Of a stretch of DNA of 64,000 bases, positions 7,867 to 17,736 are shown in pieces; the stretch's first letter is position 1, and each line of letters begins with the position of its first letter. The stretch lies in NCBI GenBank assembly GCA_017545325.1, contig JAFWOX010000027.1, positions 5,512 to 69,511 of the forward strand. The letters are read 5' to 3'. Source of the stretch: Oscillospiraceae bacterium. GTDB lineage: Bacteria > Bacillota_A > Clostridia > Oscillospirales > Oscillospiraceae. The position numbers and the translations under genes are program-made. The notes under the pieces are model-generated. The model searched no databases, had not been told where the DNA came from, and saw nothing but the letters and a program-made list of their open reading frames with translations.

Positions 7867-9109
7867 AGCGGAAATCCTCGCCGTGGGGACGGAGATCCTC
7901 CTGGGCGATATCGTGAATTCCGACGCCGCGGAGGTGTCCCATGCCCTATCCGCCCTGGGGATCGACGTATGCTGGCACAGCGTCGTGGGGGATAACCCCG
8001 CCCGGCTGCGGGAGGCGGTGGAGATCGCCAAGGGCCGTGCGGATATCCTGATCACCACCGGCGGCCTCGGCCCCACCTATGACGACCTGACCAAGGAGAC
8101 CCTGGCCTCCTGCTTCGGCCTTCCCCTGGTGTTCCACCCCTAGGAGGCGGAAAAGATCCGCGGCTATTTTGCCTCCGTCGGCCGGGAGATGACGGAAAAC
8201 AACCTTCGCCAGGCCTGGCTGCCCGAGGGCTGCACCCCGTTTTTCAACCATAACGGCACGGCGCCCGGCTGCGGCTTCACCGCCCTGGGCATCCGGGTGG
8301 CGATGCTCCCCGGCCCGCCCAGAGAGCTCCGGAAAATGGTAGAGACCGGGCTGATCCCCTGGCTGAAGCAGTTCAGCGAAGGGATCCTTCTCTCCCACGA
8401 TATCCGGATCTTCGGCCTGGGAGAAAGCGCGGTGGAAGCGATGCTCCATGACCGGATGGCTGCGCTGACGAATCCCACCCTTGCCCCATACGTGGGCACC
8501 GGCGAGGTCCGGCTGCGGGTCAGCGCCAAGGCCGCCACCGAAGCGGAAGCGGAGGCCCTGACCCTTCCGGTGATCCGGGAGGTCCGGGAGGCGCTGGGGG
8601 ACCTGATCTATGCCGTGGATGAACCCTCCATCGAGGCGGTATGCCTTCGGCTGCTCACGGAGCGGGGCTTGACCTTCGCAGCCGCGGAGAGCTGCACCGG
8701 CGGCCTCATCGCCAAGCGGATCACCGAGCTCCCCGGCGCCTCCGCCGTATTCCTGGGCGGCGTGGTCTCCTATACGAGCCGCGTGAAGGAGCGCATCCTG
8801 GGCGTACCGCCGGAGGTGCTGGAAAAGCACGGCGCAGTCAGCCGGGAGACGGCCCTGGCCATGGCGGCCGGCGTGCGCGCGCGCACCGGAGCGGATCTGG
8901 CGGTGAGCGTCACCGGCATCTGCGGCCCCGGCACCGATGAGCGTAACACGCCCGTGGGAACGGGCTTCGTGGGCTTTGCCGCGCCGGACGGGCTCTTCTG
9001 CAGGCCCATTCAGATGGGCGGGGATCGGGAGCGGGGGCGCATCGTGGCCGCCACCCATGCCTTTGACCTGCTGCGCAGGTGGCTCACCGGCAAGCTGCCG
9101 GTATCCTGA
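7856..9109 (+). pseudogene. cinA: cinA (competence/damage-inducible protein A) with in-frame amber codon
   Basis: The reading frame from ATG 7856 to 9109 gives a full-length CinA of 417 codons: an N-terminal MoCF-like domain ([25 protein letters not shown]) and a C-terminal nicotinamide-nucleotide amidase domain (AAAESCTGGLIAKRIT). TAG at 8141-8143 interrupts it after LPLVFHP; the same frame continues with EAEKIRGYF, where other CinA proteins keep reading, so there is no frameshift. Without readthrough the products would be a 95-residue N-fragment and, from ATG 8189, a 306-residue protein keeping the amidase. It could be a pseudogene, a sequencing or assembly error, or a strain polymorphism. 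TAG ends several other genes here, so general recoding is unlikely. Confidence 0.85.
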
Positions 9110-9222
9110 GGGGATTTCTTCTGTTGGGCTATCCATAAGCCCCGGATTGTGATATAATCATGGAATCGAGAGCTTGCGGAAGCTCTGCAGATTCTTCTGC
9201 CTGGCAGGGAGGAGGAAAGGCG

Positions 9223-10554
9223 TTGAAACAGGTGAAAAGAGGCGTCCTCCTCGGCTGCATCCTGGCGATCCTGCTGCTTCTCAGCGCCTGCAGTCCGGGA
9301 CGGGATATGGAGGAATTCATGGCCTTGCCCAGGCTTCCCCAGGAGTATCTGGAGCTCCAGCAGGTGCTGGATGGCCTGCAGGCGGAAGGGGCCGCCTTTT
9401 CCGCCCCCGTCTCCGGCAGCTACCGCCAATCCGTTCAGTTCTATGATATCAACGGGGACGGGGCGGAGGAAGCCCTGGCGTTTTTCCGCACGGCCGGAGA
9501 GAGACCGCTGAAGATCTATATCTTCATCCGCAGCGGCGGCCGGTATGAAACCGCCGCCGTGGTGGAGGGGGACGGCACGAGCATCGAGAGCGTCACCTAC
9601 ACGGATATGGACGGGGACGGCTGGACCGAGCTGGTGGTCGGCTGGGGCATGGACGCGGAGCTGAAGATGCTTACCGTCTATTCCCTCAAGGCTTTTCAGG
9701 TCTCCCCCATCGCCAATGCGGGCTATACCCAGTATACGGTGGGCGACCTGAACGAGGACGACCGCAGCGAGCTTCTTCTCGTCCGCCTGGGAGACGCGGA
9801 CAAGAGCGGAACAGCGGAGTTGATCGGCGTCAGTCGGGACGGGGAAACGATAAACGCCTCCTCCCGCCTCTCCTTTGGGATGGAAAGCGTCAGCCGTCTG
9901 ACCTGCGGCGCGCTGCTGGACCGGAAGGCCGCTCTTTTTGTCGAGGGCAGCGTTTCCGGCGGCCTGGTAACGGACATCCTCCTGTACGAAGGGGACGCCC
10001 TGCGGAACATTACCCTGGGGAGCGAGGAGCTCAGCGAAGGCACCTTCCGCAGCTCCTCCGTCGGACTGCGGGACATGAATGGGGACGGCGTCCCCGAGAT
10101 CCCCATCCCCCGCGCCCTGCCCGCCCAGGGGGAAACGGTATACCGGGTCCTGGACTGGTACGCCTTCAACAGCCGCGGCGTACGCCGTCTGCAGCTCAGC
10201 ACCTACCATAATTTTTCCGACAGCTGGTATTTAACCCTGTCGGAATACTGGGGAGACCGCATCACCATCCGTCGGGAGGATACGGATACCGGCGAACGGG
10301 CGGTGGTCTTCTCCCGGTGGAACGGGGCGGATAAACCGGTAACGGATTTTCTGATCGTCTATACTATCTCCGGCGCCAGCCGGGAGGAGCTGGCTTCCCG
10401 GCAGGGACGCCTGATCCTCTACTCCGGCGCGGAGATCACCTATGCAGCCCAGCTGCTTCTCACCAAGGAGGACTGGTCCCTCGCTCCGGATGACGCGCAG
10501 CTGCTGCGCAGCTTCGGTCTGATCTATTCCGAGTGGATCAGCGGCTCCACCTGA
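9223..10554 (+). CDS. lipoprotein with FG-GAP/VCBS-like repeats
   Basis: 443-residue exported lipoprotein. The TTG at 9223 is the preferred start because GGAGGAGG lies 7 nt upstream; the upstream ATG at 9160 would give an unlikely polar extension before the signal peptide. Signal sequence KQVKRG plus a hydrophobic core ends in the lipobox LSAC (Cys23). The body carries repeated Asp-rich motifs DINGDG, DMDGDG, DLNEDD and DMNGDG, each followed by a Glu two residues on, typical of calcium-binding beta-propeller (FG-GAP) blades. It sits 14 bp before a response regulator and kinase, so it may act with them at the cell surface. The ligand is unknown. Confidence 0.75.
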   Translation: MKQVKRGVLLGCILAILLLLSACSPGRDMEEFMALPRLPQEYLELQQVLDGLQAEGAAFSAPVSGSYRQSVQFYDINGDGAEEALAFFRTAGERPLKIYIFIRSGGRYETAAVVEGDGTSIESVTYTDMDGDGWTELVVGWGMDAELKMLTVYSLKAFQVSPIANAGYTQYTVGDLNEDDRSELLLVRLGDADKSGTAELIGVSRDGETINASSRLSFGMESVSRLTCGALLDRKAALFVEGSVSGGLVTDILLYEGDALRNITLGSEELSEGTFRSSSVGLRDMNGDGVPEIPIPRALPAQGETVYRVLDWYAFNSRGVRRLQLSTYHNFSDSWYLTLSEYWGDRITIRREDTDTGERAVVFSRWNGADKPVTDFLIVYTISGASREELASRQGRLILYSGAEITYAAQLLLTKEDWSLAPDDAQLLRSFGLIYSEWISGST

Positions 10555-10568
10555 AAGGATGTAGGATC

Positions 10569-11258
10569 ATGAAGAAAATTTTGGTTCTGGAAGACGAATC
10601 CAGCATCCGCAGCTTCCTGGTCATCAATCTGCGGCGCTCCGGCTATGAGCCCATCGAGGCGGAGACCGGAGAAGAGGCCTTCCGGCAGCTTCAGCTGCAT
10701 CCGGATATCAACCTGGCCCTGCTGGATATCATGCTTCCGGATACGGACGGCTTCGAGGTCTGCCGCAGGATCCGGGCCTCCGGCAGCAAAATGGGCATCA
10801 TCATGCTCACCGCCCGCTCCCAGGAGATGGACAAGGTCACCGGCCTCATGACCGGCGCGGACGACTATGTCACGAAGCCCCTGGCCTCCATAGCGGAGCT
10901 CACCGCCCGGGTAGACGCCCTGTACCGCCGTGTCGGCGGCGGGGATAATGAGGACCCGACGGAGATCGTCCGGGGCGCCTTCCGCCTCAGCACCCGAAAC
11001 CGGACCCTGGAAAAGAACGGGAGCCGGATCCGCCTGACCCAGGTGGAATACGCCATTGTCAAGCTCTTTATGGATAATCCGGGAAAGGCCCTCTCCCGGG
11101 AGGAGATCCTTTCCACCGTCTGGGGGAAGGATTATGACGGGGAGCTGAAGATCGTGGATGTGAATATCCGCCGTCTTCGGCTCAAGGTGGAGGATGATCC
11201 GCAGAATCCCACCTGCATCACCACCGTCTGGGGATACGGCTACAAATGGGGGATCTGA
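10569..11258 (+). CDS. OmpR/PhoB-family response regulator
   Basis: 229 residues. Receiver domain with acidic pocket LEDE (7-10), phospho-acceptor Asp53 in LLDIMLPDTDG and Lys103 in VTKPL; C-terminal winged helix (about 135-229) with the terminal strand CITTVWGYGYKWGI typical of OmpR-type effectors. The ATG at 10569 follows an AAGGATGTAGG ribosome region. The next gene, a histidine kinase, starts 13 nt before this one stops, so the pair is translationally coupled. Confidence 0.95.
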   Translation: MKKILVLEDESSIRSFLVINLRRSGYEPIEAETGEEAFRQLQLHPDINLALLDIMLPDTDGFEVCRRIRASGSKMGIIMLTARSQEMDKVTGLMTGADDYVTKPLASIAELTARVDALYRRVGGGDNEDPTEIVRGAFRLSTRNRTLEKNGSRIRLTQVEYAIVKLFMDNPGKALSREEILSTVWGKDYDGELKIVDVNIRRLRLKVEDDPQNPTCITTVWGYGYKWGI

Positions 11259-12709
11259 TTGAGCGCGGCCGGAGCGGCCTGAACCTCCGGGGGATCCGGG
11301 TAAAATGGATGCTGAACAGTATGCTCCTGGTGGTGCTGGCCCTGCTTTTGGGGCTGGCCGCCTATTCCTTCGCCATCAGCAGCTATTACTACAGCGGCAT
11401 TCGCTCCACGCTGGAATCCAAGGCCAAGACCTCCTCGAACTTCTTTGCGAATTACGTCACCCGCACCTATGCGGAATACTACCAGAGCGCCTATAAGTAT
11501 ACGGAGATTTTCGACGGCCGGGACCAGATGGAGCTGCAGTTCGTCAATTCCACCGGACGCATCCTGGTCTCCACCACCGGCTTATCCGCCGGCTCCCACC
11601 CCAACACGCCGGATATTGCCGAGGCCATCAGCACCCGCAGCCTGAGCACATGGCAGGGCCGCAGCCCTGCGACGGGCGAGCGCATCATGGCGGTCTCCAG
11701 CCCTCTGCTTTACGGCCAGGGTCAGGTGGTGGGCGTCATCCGATATGTCACCAGTCTGCGCAGGGTGGACCGGCAGGTGTTCCTGAGCATCCTGGTGGGC
11801 TGCGGGATCGGCCTGGGCGTCATCCTGGTGGTGCTGGTCAGCAACCTGTTCTTTATCCGCTCCATCCTCTCCCCCATCCAGAAGGTCACGGTGATGACCC
11901 GGCGCATCGCGGACGGCGGCTTCGGCGCCCAGATCGAGAACAAGTATGAGGATGAGATCGGGGACATGGTCGGCGCCATCAACGAGATGTCCATGCAGCT
12001 GAGCCAGTCGGAAAAAATGAAGGCTGAGTTCATCTCCTCCGTTTCCCATGAGCTGCGCACCCCCCTTACCGCCATTGCCGGCTGGGGTGAGACCCTGGAG
12101 TATGACGAGACCCTCAGCGAGGACAGCCGGAAGGGGCTGGACATCATCCTCAAGGAGGCCAGGCGTCTTTCCAATATGGTGGAGGAGCTGCTGGTCTTCA
12201 CCCGCATCGAGGACGGGCGGTTCACGGTGAACATAGAGATGCTGGATGTGGGCGCCGAGCTGGAAGAGGCCATTTTTACCTACAGGGAGCTGCTGAAGCA
12301 GGAGGGGATCCAACTCTTCTACGATCCTCCGGAGGATCCGCTTCCCCTGATCCCCGGCGATCCGGAGCGGCTGAAGCAGGTGATCCTGAACATTCTGGAT
12401 AACGCCGCCAAGCATGGCGGCAGCGGCAAGCGCATCACCGTCACCAGCGACCTGGTGGAGAATGCGCCGGAGACCGGATGCGACTGCGTGCGCATCCGGA
12501 TCCGGGATTACGGCCCCGGCATTCCGCCGGATGAGCTGCCCCGGGTAAAGCTGAAATTCTATAAGGGCAGCAGCAAGGCAAGAGGCAGCGGCATCGGCCT
12601 TGCGGTGTGCGACGAGATCATCCGCCGGCATAACGGCGTTTTGGATATCGCCAACGCCGAAGAGGAAAGCGGAACCGTGGTCACCATCCTCCTGCCCACC
12701 ACCGAATAA
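11246..12709 (+). CDS. membrane sensor histidine kinase
   Basis: 487 residues. Two membrane helices (about 22-45 and 179-204) bracket an extracytoplasmic sensor domain of roughly 130 residues. Then come a HAMP segment (about 205-255), a HisKA box with His268 in SVSHELRTPL, and a HATPase domain with N-box (Asn386 in LNILDNAAKH), G1 DYGPGIP and G2 GSGIGLAV. The start codon lies within the end of the response regulator gene. The pair with the upstream lipoprotein suggests an envelope signal; no target is evident. Confidence 0.93.
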   Translation: MGDLIERGRSGLNLRGIRVKWMLNSMLLVVLALLLGLAAYSFAISSYYYSGIRSTLESKAKTSSNFFANYVTRTYAEYYQSAYKYTEIFDGRDQMELQFVNSTGRILVSTTGLSAGSHPNTPDIAEAISTRSLSTWQGRSPATGERIMAVSSPLLYGQGQVVGVIRYVTSLRRVDRQVFLSILVGCGIGLGVILVVLVSNLFFIRSILSPIQKVTVMTRRIADGGFGAQIENKYEDEIGDMVGAINEMSMQLSQSEKMKAEFISSVSHELRTPLTAIAGWGETLEYDETLSEDSRKGLDIILKEARRLSNMVEELLVFTRIEDGRFTVNIEMLDVGAELEEAIFTYRELLKQEGIQLFYDPPEDPLPLIPGDPERLKQVILNILDNAAKHGGSGKRITVTSDLVENAPETGCDCVRIRIRDYGPGIPPDELPRVKLKFYKGSSKARGSGIGLAVCDEIIRRHNGVLDIANAEEESGTVVTILLPTTE

Positions 12710-12736
12710 CGCTATTTTTGAGAAGGGATCTCATCC

Positions 12737-13690
12737 ATGTCCGATAAACAAAAACAGGGAACCGATTTCCGCACCACCATCGGCGGCCAGGCCTTGATGG
12801 AGGGCATCCTCATGCGGGGGCCGAAGAAGGGGGCCATCGTCTGCCGGGGGCAGGACGGACTCATCCGCAAGGTGGAGGAGCTGCGTCTGATCAAGGACCG
12901 GTACCCGGTCTGCGGTCTGCCGCTCATCCGGGGGGTCGTTACCTTTTTTGACTCTTTGGTCCACGGGGTCAAGGCCCTGATGTTCTCCGCCGAGCAGCTG
13001 CCCGAGGAGGAGCAGGCCGCCCAGGAGGACAAGCTGGATAAGTGGATCAACGCGCATTTCCAGGGGGAAACGGCGAAAAAGCTCATCATCGGCGTTTCCG
13101 TCACCCTGGGCATCCTGATGGCCATCGGGCTGTTCATGCTCCTGCCCTATCTGCTCACCTCCTTTCTGGCCGGTCCTCTCCGGTCCAGCTTTCTGAAGAA
13201 TCTCATTGACGGCGCTCTGCGCATTCTGATTTTTCTCCTCTACCTCTGGCTGGTGACCCGGGTGCCGGATATCCACCGGGTCTTCGAGTACCATGGGGCG
13301 GAGCACAAATCCATCCACTGCTATGAAAAGGGGCTGGAGCTCACGGTGGAGAACGTACGCCCCCAGCCCAGAGCCCACCCCCGCTGCGGCACCAGCTTTC
13401 TCTTCGTGGTGATGATCATCAGCATTCTGGTCTTCAGCGTGGTGAGCTGGAAAAACAAGCTGGCTGCCCTGCTCCTCCGGCTCCTGCTCCTGCCGGTGGT
13501 GGTGGCCTTCAGCTATGAGCTGAATCGATGGGTGGGGCGGCACGATAACTGGCTTTCCTCCATTCTTTCCGCCCCTGGAAAGGCTTTGCAGCGTCTGACG
13601 GTGTATGAGCCGGATGACGGGATGATCGAATGCGCCATCGAGGCGCTGAAGCTGGTCATTCCGGAGGAAAAGGGCGCGGACCGGTGGTGA
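12737..13690 (+). CDS. DUF1385 membrane protein (YqhQ-like)
   Basis: 317 residues, recognisable from the start IGGQALMEGILMRGPKKGAIV and from EYHGAEHKSIHCYEKG and HPRCGTSFLFVV in the second half. Two paired hydrophobic regions (about 110-165 and 215-260) indicate an integral membrane protein. The invariant His/Glu/Cys residues around HGAEHK and HPRCGTS suggest metal binding or catalysis, but the function is unknown. It is followed 7 bp later by prmC, a frequent neighbour in Clostridia. Confidence 0.9.
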   Translation: MSDKQKQGTDFRTTIGGQALMEGILMRGPKKGAIVCRGQDGLIRKVEELRLIKDRYPVCGLPLIRGVVTFFDSLVHGVKALMFSAEQLPEEEQAAQEDKLDKWINAHFQGETAKKLIIGVSVTLGILMAIGLFMLLPYLLTSFLAGPLRSSFLKNLIDGALRILIFLLYLWLVTRVPDIHRVFEYHGAEHKSIHCYEKGLELTVENVRPQPRAHPRCGTSFLFVVMIISILVFSVVSWKNKLAALLLRLLLLPVVVAFSYELNRWVGRHDNWLSSILSAPGKALQRLTVYEPDDGMIECAIEALKLVIPEEKGADRW

Positions 13691-13697
13691 GGCAGCC

Positions 13698-14573
13698 ATG
13701 ATCCGGGATTATAACGAAATCTATCTGGATACCCGGCGCAGACTGAAGGCCGCGGGCATCGAGGCGGCGGGGCTGGAGGCCAGGCTGCTGCTGGCTTTTG
13801 CCGCGGACAAGAAGCCGGAGGAATTCCTGCGGGATATCCGCATGTATCCGGACGAGACCTTCACCCAGCGGGCGGAAGAGCTGGTGCGGCGGCGGCTTGC
13901 CGGGGAACCTGCAGCCTATCTCACCGGCTCCTGGTCCTTCTATGGTCTGGACCTGGAGATCAACCCCAATGTGCTCATCCCCCGGGCCGACTCGGAGCTG
14001 ATGGTGGACGCCGCCCTGGATCGTCTCAGGGATGTTCCCGAGCCCCGGGTACTGGACCTGTGTACCGGCTCCGGCTGCATCGGCATCGCCATAGCCGCCC
14101 GGATCCCGGCCTGCCGGGCAGTACTTGCGGATCTGGACCGCAGAGCGCTGCTCCTGGCCAAGCGCAACGCCATGCTGACCCATGTGAGCGGACGGGTCCT
14201 CTGCATGGAGGCGGATGTGCACCAGGGACCTGCCCCCCGGCTGGGGGATTTCACCCTGATCGTCTGCAATCCCCCCTATATCCCCACCCCGGAGCTGGAA
14301 ACCCTCGACCCCTCCGTGCGGGACTATGAACCCCGACTGGCCCTGGATGGCGGCGAGGATGGGCTGGATTTTTACCGCAGCATCTTCGCCCGCTGGACGG
14401 GAATCATCCGTCCCGGCGGCTTGCTCATATTGGAATGCGGAGAAGGGCAGAGCATGACACTCCGCCGCATGGGAGAGGAGACCGGGATCTCCCCCGCCGA
14501 TACCCTGGTGGACGGCCGCGGCACGGAACGCACCCTGGTCTTCCGCAAGCCGGGACCGCAGGACGCCGATTAA
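13698..14573 (+). CDS. prmC: peptide chain release factor N5-glutamine methyltransferase
   Basis: Methylates the GGQ glutamine of RF1/RF2 using S-adenosylmethionine. 291 residues: helical N-domain (to about 80), then a Rossmann methyltransferase domain with DLCTGSGCIGIAIA (SAM-binding motif I, about 116-130) and the substrate-binding NPPY motif (about 191-194, CNPPYIPT). The length is typical. The prfA gene that often accompanies it is not in this window; recA follows instead after 39 bp. Confidence 0.93.
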   Translation: MIRDYNEIYLDTRRRLKAAGIEAAGLEARLLLAFAADKKPEEFLRDIRMYPDETFTQRAEELVRRRLAGEPAAYLTGSWSFYGLDLEINPNVLIPRADSELMVDAALDRLRDVPEPRVLDLCTGSGCIGIAIAARIPACRAVLADLDRRALLLAKRNAMLTHVSGRVLCMEADVHQGPAPRLGDFTLIVCNPPYIPTPELETLDPSVRDYEPRLALDGGEDGLDFYRSIFARWTGIIRPGGLLILECGEGQSMTLRRMGEETGISPADTLVDGRGTERTLVFRKPGPQDAD

Positions 14574-14612
14574 ACGATTCTGACAGATCATCATAGAAGG
14601 AGAGATTGAACC

Positions 14613-15716
14613 ATGGCCGACAAGAAGAAACGAGGCATTGAGCCTGCTGCTCCCGCGGCGGATAAGCAGAAGGCCCTGGAGACCACCATGGCCCAGATCG
14701 AAAGGCAGTTCGGCGCAGGCTCCATCATGCGGCTGGGCTCCGCCGCAAACACCGGGATCGAGGCCATTTCCACCGGTTCTCTGGCCCTGGACCTGGCCCT
14801 GGGGATCGGCGGCGTGCCCAAGGGGCGGATCGTGGAGATCTACGGCCCCGAATCCTCCGGCAAGACCACCCTGGCTCTGCATATTGTCGCCTCCGCCCAG
14901 AAGGCGGGGGGCGAAGCGGCCTTCATCGATGCTGAGCATGCCCTGGATCCCACCTATGCCCAGGCGCTCGGCGTGGATATCGACAACCTGCTCATCTCTC
15001 AGCCGGATACCGGCGAGCAGGCGCTGGAAATCTGTGACGCCCTGGTCCGCTCCGGCGCCATCGACGTGGTGGTGATCGACTCTGTGGCGGCGCTTGTCCC
15101 GCGCTCCGAGATCGAAGCGGAGATGGGAGACAGCGTTGTGGGACTTCAGGCCCGCCTGATGTCCCAGGCCCTGCGGAAGCTCACCGGCTCCATCTCCAAA
15201 ACCAACTGCGTGGTGATCTTCATCAACCAGCTGAGGGAGAAGATCGGCGTGATGTACGGCAACCCGGAAACCACCACAGGCGGCCGGGCCCTGAAGTTCT
15301 ATGCCAGCGTCCGTCTGGATGTGCGGCGCACCGAAACCCTCAGCGTGGGCGGCCAGAAGATCGGCAGCCATACCCGGGTAAAGGTGACGAAAAACAAGGT
15401 CGCTCCCCCCTTCCGGGAAGCGGAGTTCGACATCATCTATGGCGAAGGCATCTCCCGTTCCAGCGAACTCACGGATATCGCCCTGCAGCTGGGCATCATC
15501 GAAAAGAGCGGCAGCTGGTTCACCTTCCGGGATCAACGGCTCCAGGGCAAGGACAGCGTGAAGAACTATCTGAAGGAGAACCCGGATATCGCGGACGAAC
15601 TGGAGGAACAGGTGAAGGAAGCCATGGTCAAGCGCCAGCAGCCCGCCCCCAAACCCGCCGCCGCCACCCCCGCCAGCCGTGCCGTGAGCGTGGACGCGGA
15701 GGATTTTGAAGACTGA
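14613..15716 (+). CDS. recA: RecA recombinase
   Basis: DNA strand exchange and SOS co-protease. 367 residues with [16 protein letters not shown] near the start, Walker [20 protein letters not shown], Walker [13 protein letters not shown], and loop L2 region [22 protein letters not shown]. The C-terminal tail is rich in Pro, Ala and acidic residues, as usual. Ribosome site GAAGGAGAG lies upstream. No obvious LexA-type box is seen in the 39-bp gap after prmC. recX follows with a 2-nt gap. Confidence 0.97.
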   Translation: MADKKKRGIEPAAPAADKQKALETTMAQIERQFGAGSIMRLGSAANTGIEAISTGSLALDLALGIGGVPKGRIVEIYGPESSGKTTLALHIVASAQKAGGEAAFIDAEHALDPTYAQALGVDIDNLLISQPDTGEQALEICDALVRSGAIDVVVIDSVAALVPRSEIEAEMGDSVVGLQARLMSQALRKLTGSISKTNCVVIFINQLREKIGVMYGNPETTTGGRALKFYASVRLDVRRTETLSVGGQKIGSHTRVKVTKNKVAPPFREAEFDIIYGEGISRSSELTDIALQLGIIEKSGSWFTFRDQRLQGKDSVKNYLKENPDIADELEEQVKEAMVKRQQPAPKPAAATPASRAVSVDAEDFED

Positions 15717-15718
15717 TC

Positions 15719-16333
15719 GTGCGGCTCCTCCATATCAAGCCGCTGGATGAGGGCGCCCGCTTCCTTCTGGTCCTGGAGAACGGCGAAGAGCTGCGCTGCG
15801 GGCCCCGGGAGGTCATGGAGCTGAACCTTATCCCGGGCATGGAGCTGGACCCGGATGCCCTGGCGGAGCTGCGGGATGCCTGCGAGGCTTACGGGATTCG
15901 CGTCAAGGCCGCGGAGCAGCTGAGCCGCCGGGCCATGTCCGCCCGGGAGCTGGAACGCAGGCTGCGGGAGAAGGGCGCCTCCCCAGAACACGCGGAGGCG
16001 GCGGTGCGGCGGATGACCGAGCTGGGCGTGATCGATGAGGCGGTCTACGCGGAGATGATCGTCCGGCGCTGCGGGACGAGGGGCTACGGGCGCCGGCGCG
16101 CGGAGCAGGAGCTGATGCGGCATCAGGTCCCCCGGGAATACTGGGCGGAAGCCCTGGAATCGCTTCCCGCGGCGGAGGACAAGCTGGACGCCCTCATCGC
16201 CGCCCGGCTGAAAGGGACCGTCCCGGATGGGGAGCAGCGCAAAAAGCTGGCCGCCTATCTTCAGCGGCGCGGCTACAGCTGGGAGGAGATCAGCTCCGCC
16301 CTGCGCCGTTGGGCGGCGGAGCCCGAGGATTGA
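15719..16333 (+). CDS. recX: regulatory protein RecX
   Basis: 204 residues, GTG start two bases after the recA stop. The N-terminal part is polar; the characteristic three-helix RecX repeats begin at about residue 60 (SRRAMSARELERRLREKGAS, then VRRMTELGVIDEAVYAE). RecX binds RecA filaments and limits their activity. Immediate linkage to recA supports the call. Confidence 0.9.
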   Translation: MRLLHIKPLDEGARFLLVLENGEELRCGPREVMELNLIPGMELDPDALAELRDACEAYGIRVKAAEQLSRRAMSARELERRLREKGASPEHAEAAVRRMTELGVIDEAVYAEMIVRRCGTRGYGRRRAEQELMRHQVPREYWAEALESLPAAEDKLDALIAARLKGTVPDGEQRKKLAAYLQRRGYSWEEISSALRRWAAEPED

Positions 16334-16376
16334 CCGGTCCGCGCCAATTTTCTCAGACGAGAAAGGAAGGAAAACC

Positions 16377-17699
16377 ATGATCAAAACCGTGGGACTGATC
16401 TCCCTGGGCTGCGCAAAGAACCTGATCAACAGCGAGCAGATGCTCTGCCTCCTCAGCGAAGCAGGCTACGGGATCACGTCCGACCCCGCGGAAGCGGACG
16501 CCCTGATCATCAACACCTGCGCCTTCATCGACAGCGCCAAATCCGAGGCCATCGACAACATTCTGGAATGTGCCGAGCTGAAAAAAACCGGGAAGCTGAA
16601 GACCCTGCTGGTGGCGGGCTGCCTGCCCCAGCGGTACAAGGAGGAGCTGCTCCGGGAGCTTCCCGAGGTGGACGGCATCCTGGGCACCGGTGCCTTCGAT
16701 GAGGTCGTCGCTGCGCTGGAGCAGGCGGACGCAGGGGAAAAGCCGCTGCTTCTCGGGGATCTGAACGCTCCGGTGAGCGAAGCCGGCCGGATCGTCAGTA
16801 CCGGCCCGGGCTGGGCCTATCTGAAGATCGCGGAGGGCTGCGATAACCGCTGCGCCTTCTGCGTCATCCCCTCCATCCGGGGCAGATACCGCTCCCGCCC
16901 CATGGAACGCATACTGGAGGAGGCGAAGGGTCTGGCCGCTGGCGGCGTGAAGGAGCTCCTGGTGGTGGCTCAGGATATCACCCGCTACGGGCTGGATCTC
17001 TACGGCAGACCCCGGCTGGCCGAGCTGGTGCGGGAGCTCTGCCGGATCGACGGGATCCACTGGATCCGCCTCCATTACCTTTACCCCGATCTGATCGACG
17101 ACGAGCTGATCCGCACCGTTGCTGAGGAGGAAAAGGTGGTCAAATACCTGGATATCCCCATCCAGCACATCAACGACGGCATCCTGAAGCGAATGAACCG
17201 CCGGGGCAGCGGAGCGGAGCTGGAAGCCCTGCTTACCCGCCTGCGTGAGCGCATCCCCGGTCTGGTGATCCGCACCAGCCTGATCACCGGCCTCCCGGGA
17301 GAAGGGGTTGAGGAATTCGGCCAGCTGTGCGACTTCCTCCGGAGAGCCAAGCTGGAACGGGCAGGCGTATTCCCCTACTCCCCCGAAGAGGGCACCCCGG
17401 CCTGCTCCATGGAGAGGCCGGATACGGAGACGGCTGAACGGCGCTGCGACCTCATCACGGAGCTCCAGTCCCGGATCATGGACGAGTTCAACGAGAGCCG
17501 TCTGGGTACCGTGCAGGAGGTGCTGGCGGAGGGCTTCGACGTGGTGGCGGAGTGCTGGTACGGCCGCAGCTACGCGGACAGCCCCGATGTGGACGGGAAG
17601 GTGTTTTTCACCGGCAAAAACGTACAGCCCGGTTCCTTTGTCCGGGTCCGCATCAATGAGGTGCTGGACGGGGATCTGGTGGGAGAACTGGCGGACTGA
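16377..17699 (+). CDS. rimO: ribosomal protein S12 methylthiotransferase RimO
   Basis: Radical-SAM enzyme adding a methylthio group to an Asp of ribosomal protein S12. 440 residues. The N-terminal MTTase domain has its cluster cysteines in LGCAKNLINSEQ, NTCAFI and AGCLPQ; the radical-SAM motif is CDNRCAFCVIP (about 157-167); a C-terminal TRAM-like domain follows. The ATG at 16377 has GAAAGGAAGG upstream and begins MIKTVGLISLGC, the usual start. The order rimO-pgsA is common in Clostridia, usually with cinA close by; here cinA is instead beside thiI. Confidence 0.95.
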   Translation: MIKTVGLISLGCAKNLINSEQMLCLLSEAGYGITSDPAEADALIINTCAFIDSAKSEAIDNILECAELKKTGKLKTLLVAGCLPQRYKEELLRELPEVDGILGTGAFDEVVAALEQADAGEKPLLLGDLNAPVSEAGRIVSTGPGWAYLKIAEGCDNRCAFCVIPSIRGRYRSRPMERILEEAKGLAAGGVKELLVVAQDITRYGLDLYGRPRLAELVRELCRIDGIHWIRLHYLYPDLIDDELIRTVAEEEKVVKYLDIPIQHINDGILKRMNRRGSGAELEALLTRLRERIPGLVIRTSLITGLPGEGVEEFGQLCDFLRRAKLERAGVFPYSPEEGTPACSMERPDTETAERRCDLITELQSRIMDEFNESRLGTVQEVLAEGFDVVAECWYGRSYADSPDVDGKVFFTGKNVQPGSFVRVRINEVLDGDLVGELAD

Positions 17700-17736
17700 G
17701 TCCCCGGTCTCCGACGGAAAGAAGGGTTCTTTTTCC

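Noticed and set aside
8141..8143. Pyrrolysine or other amber decoding in cinA
   Set aside because: Kept only as a remote option: CinA is not a pyrrolysine protein, and TAG is used as the ordinary stop by several genes in this window (for example at 3729, 4399, 49185, 53946 and 61197).
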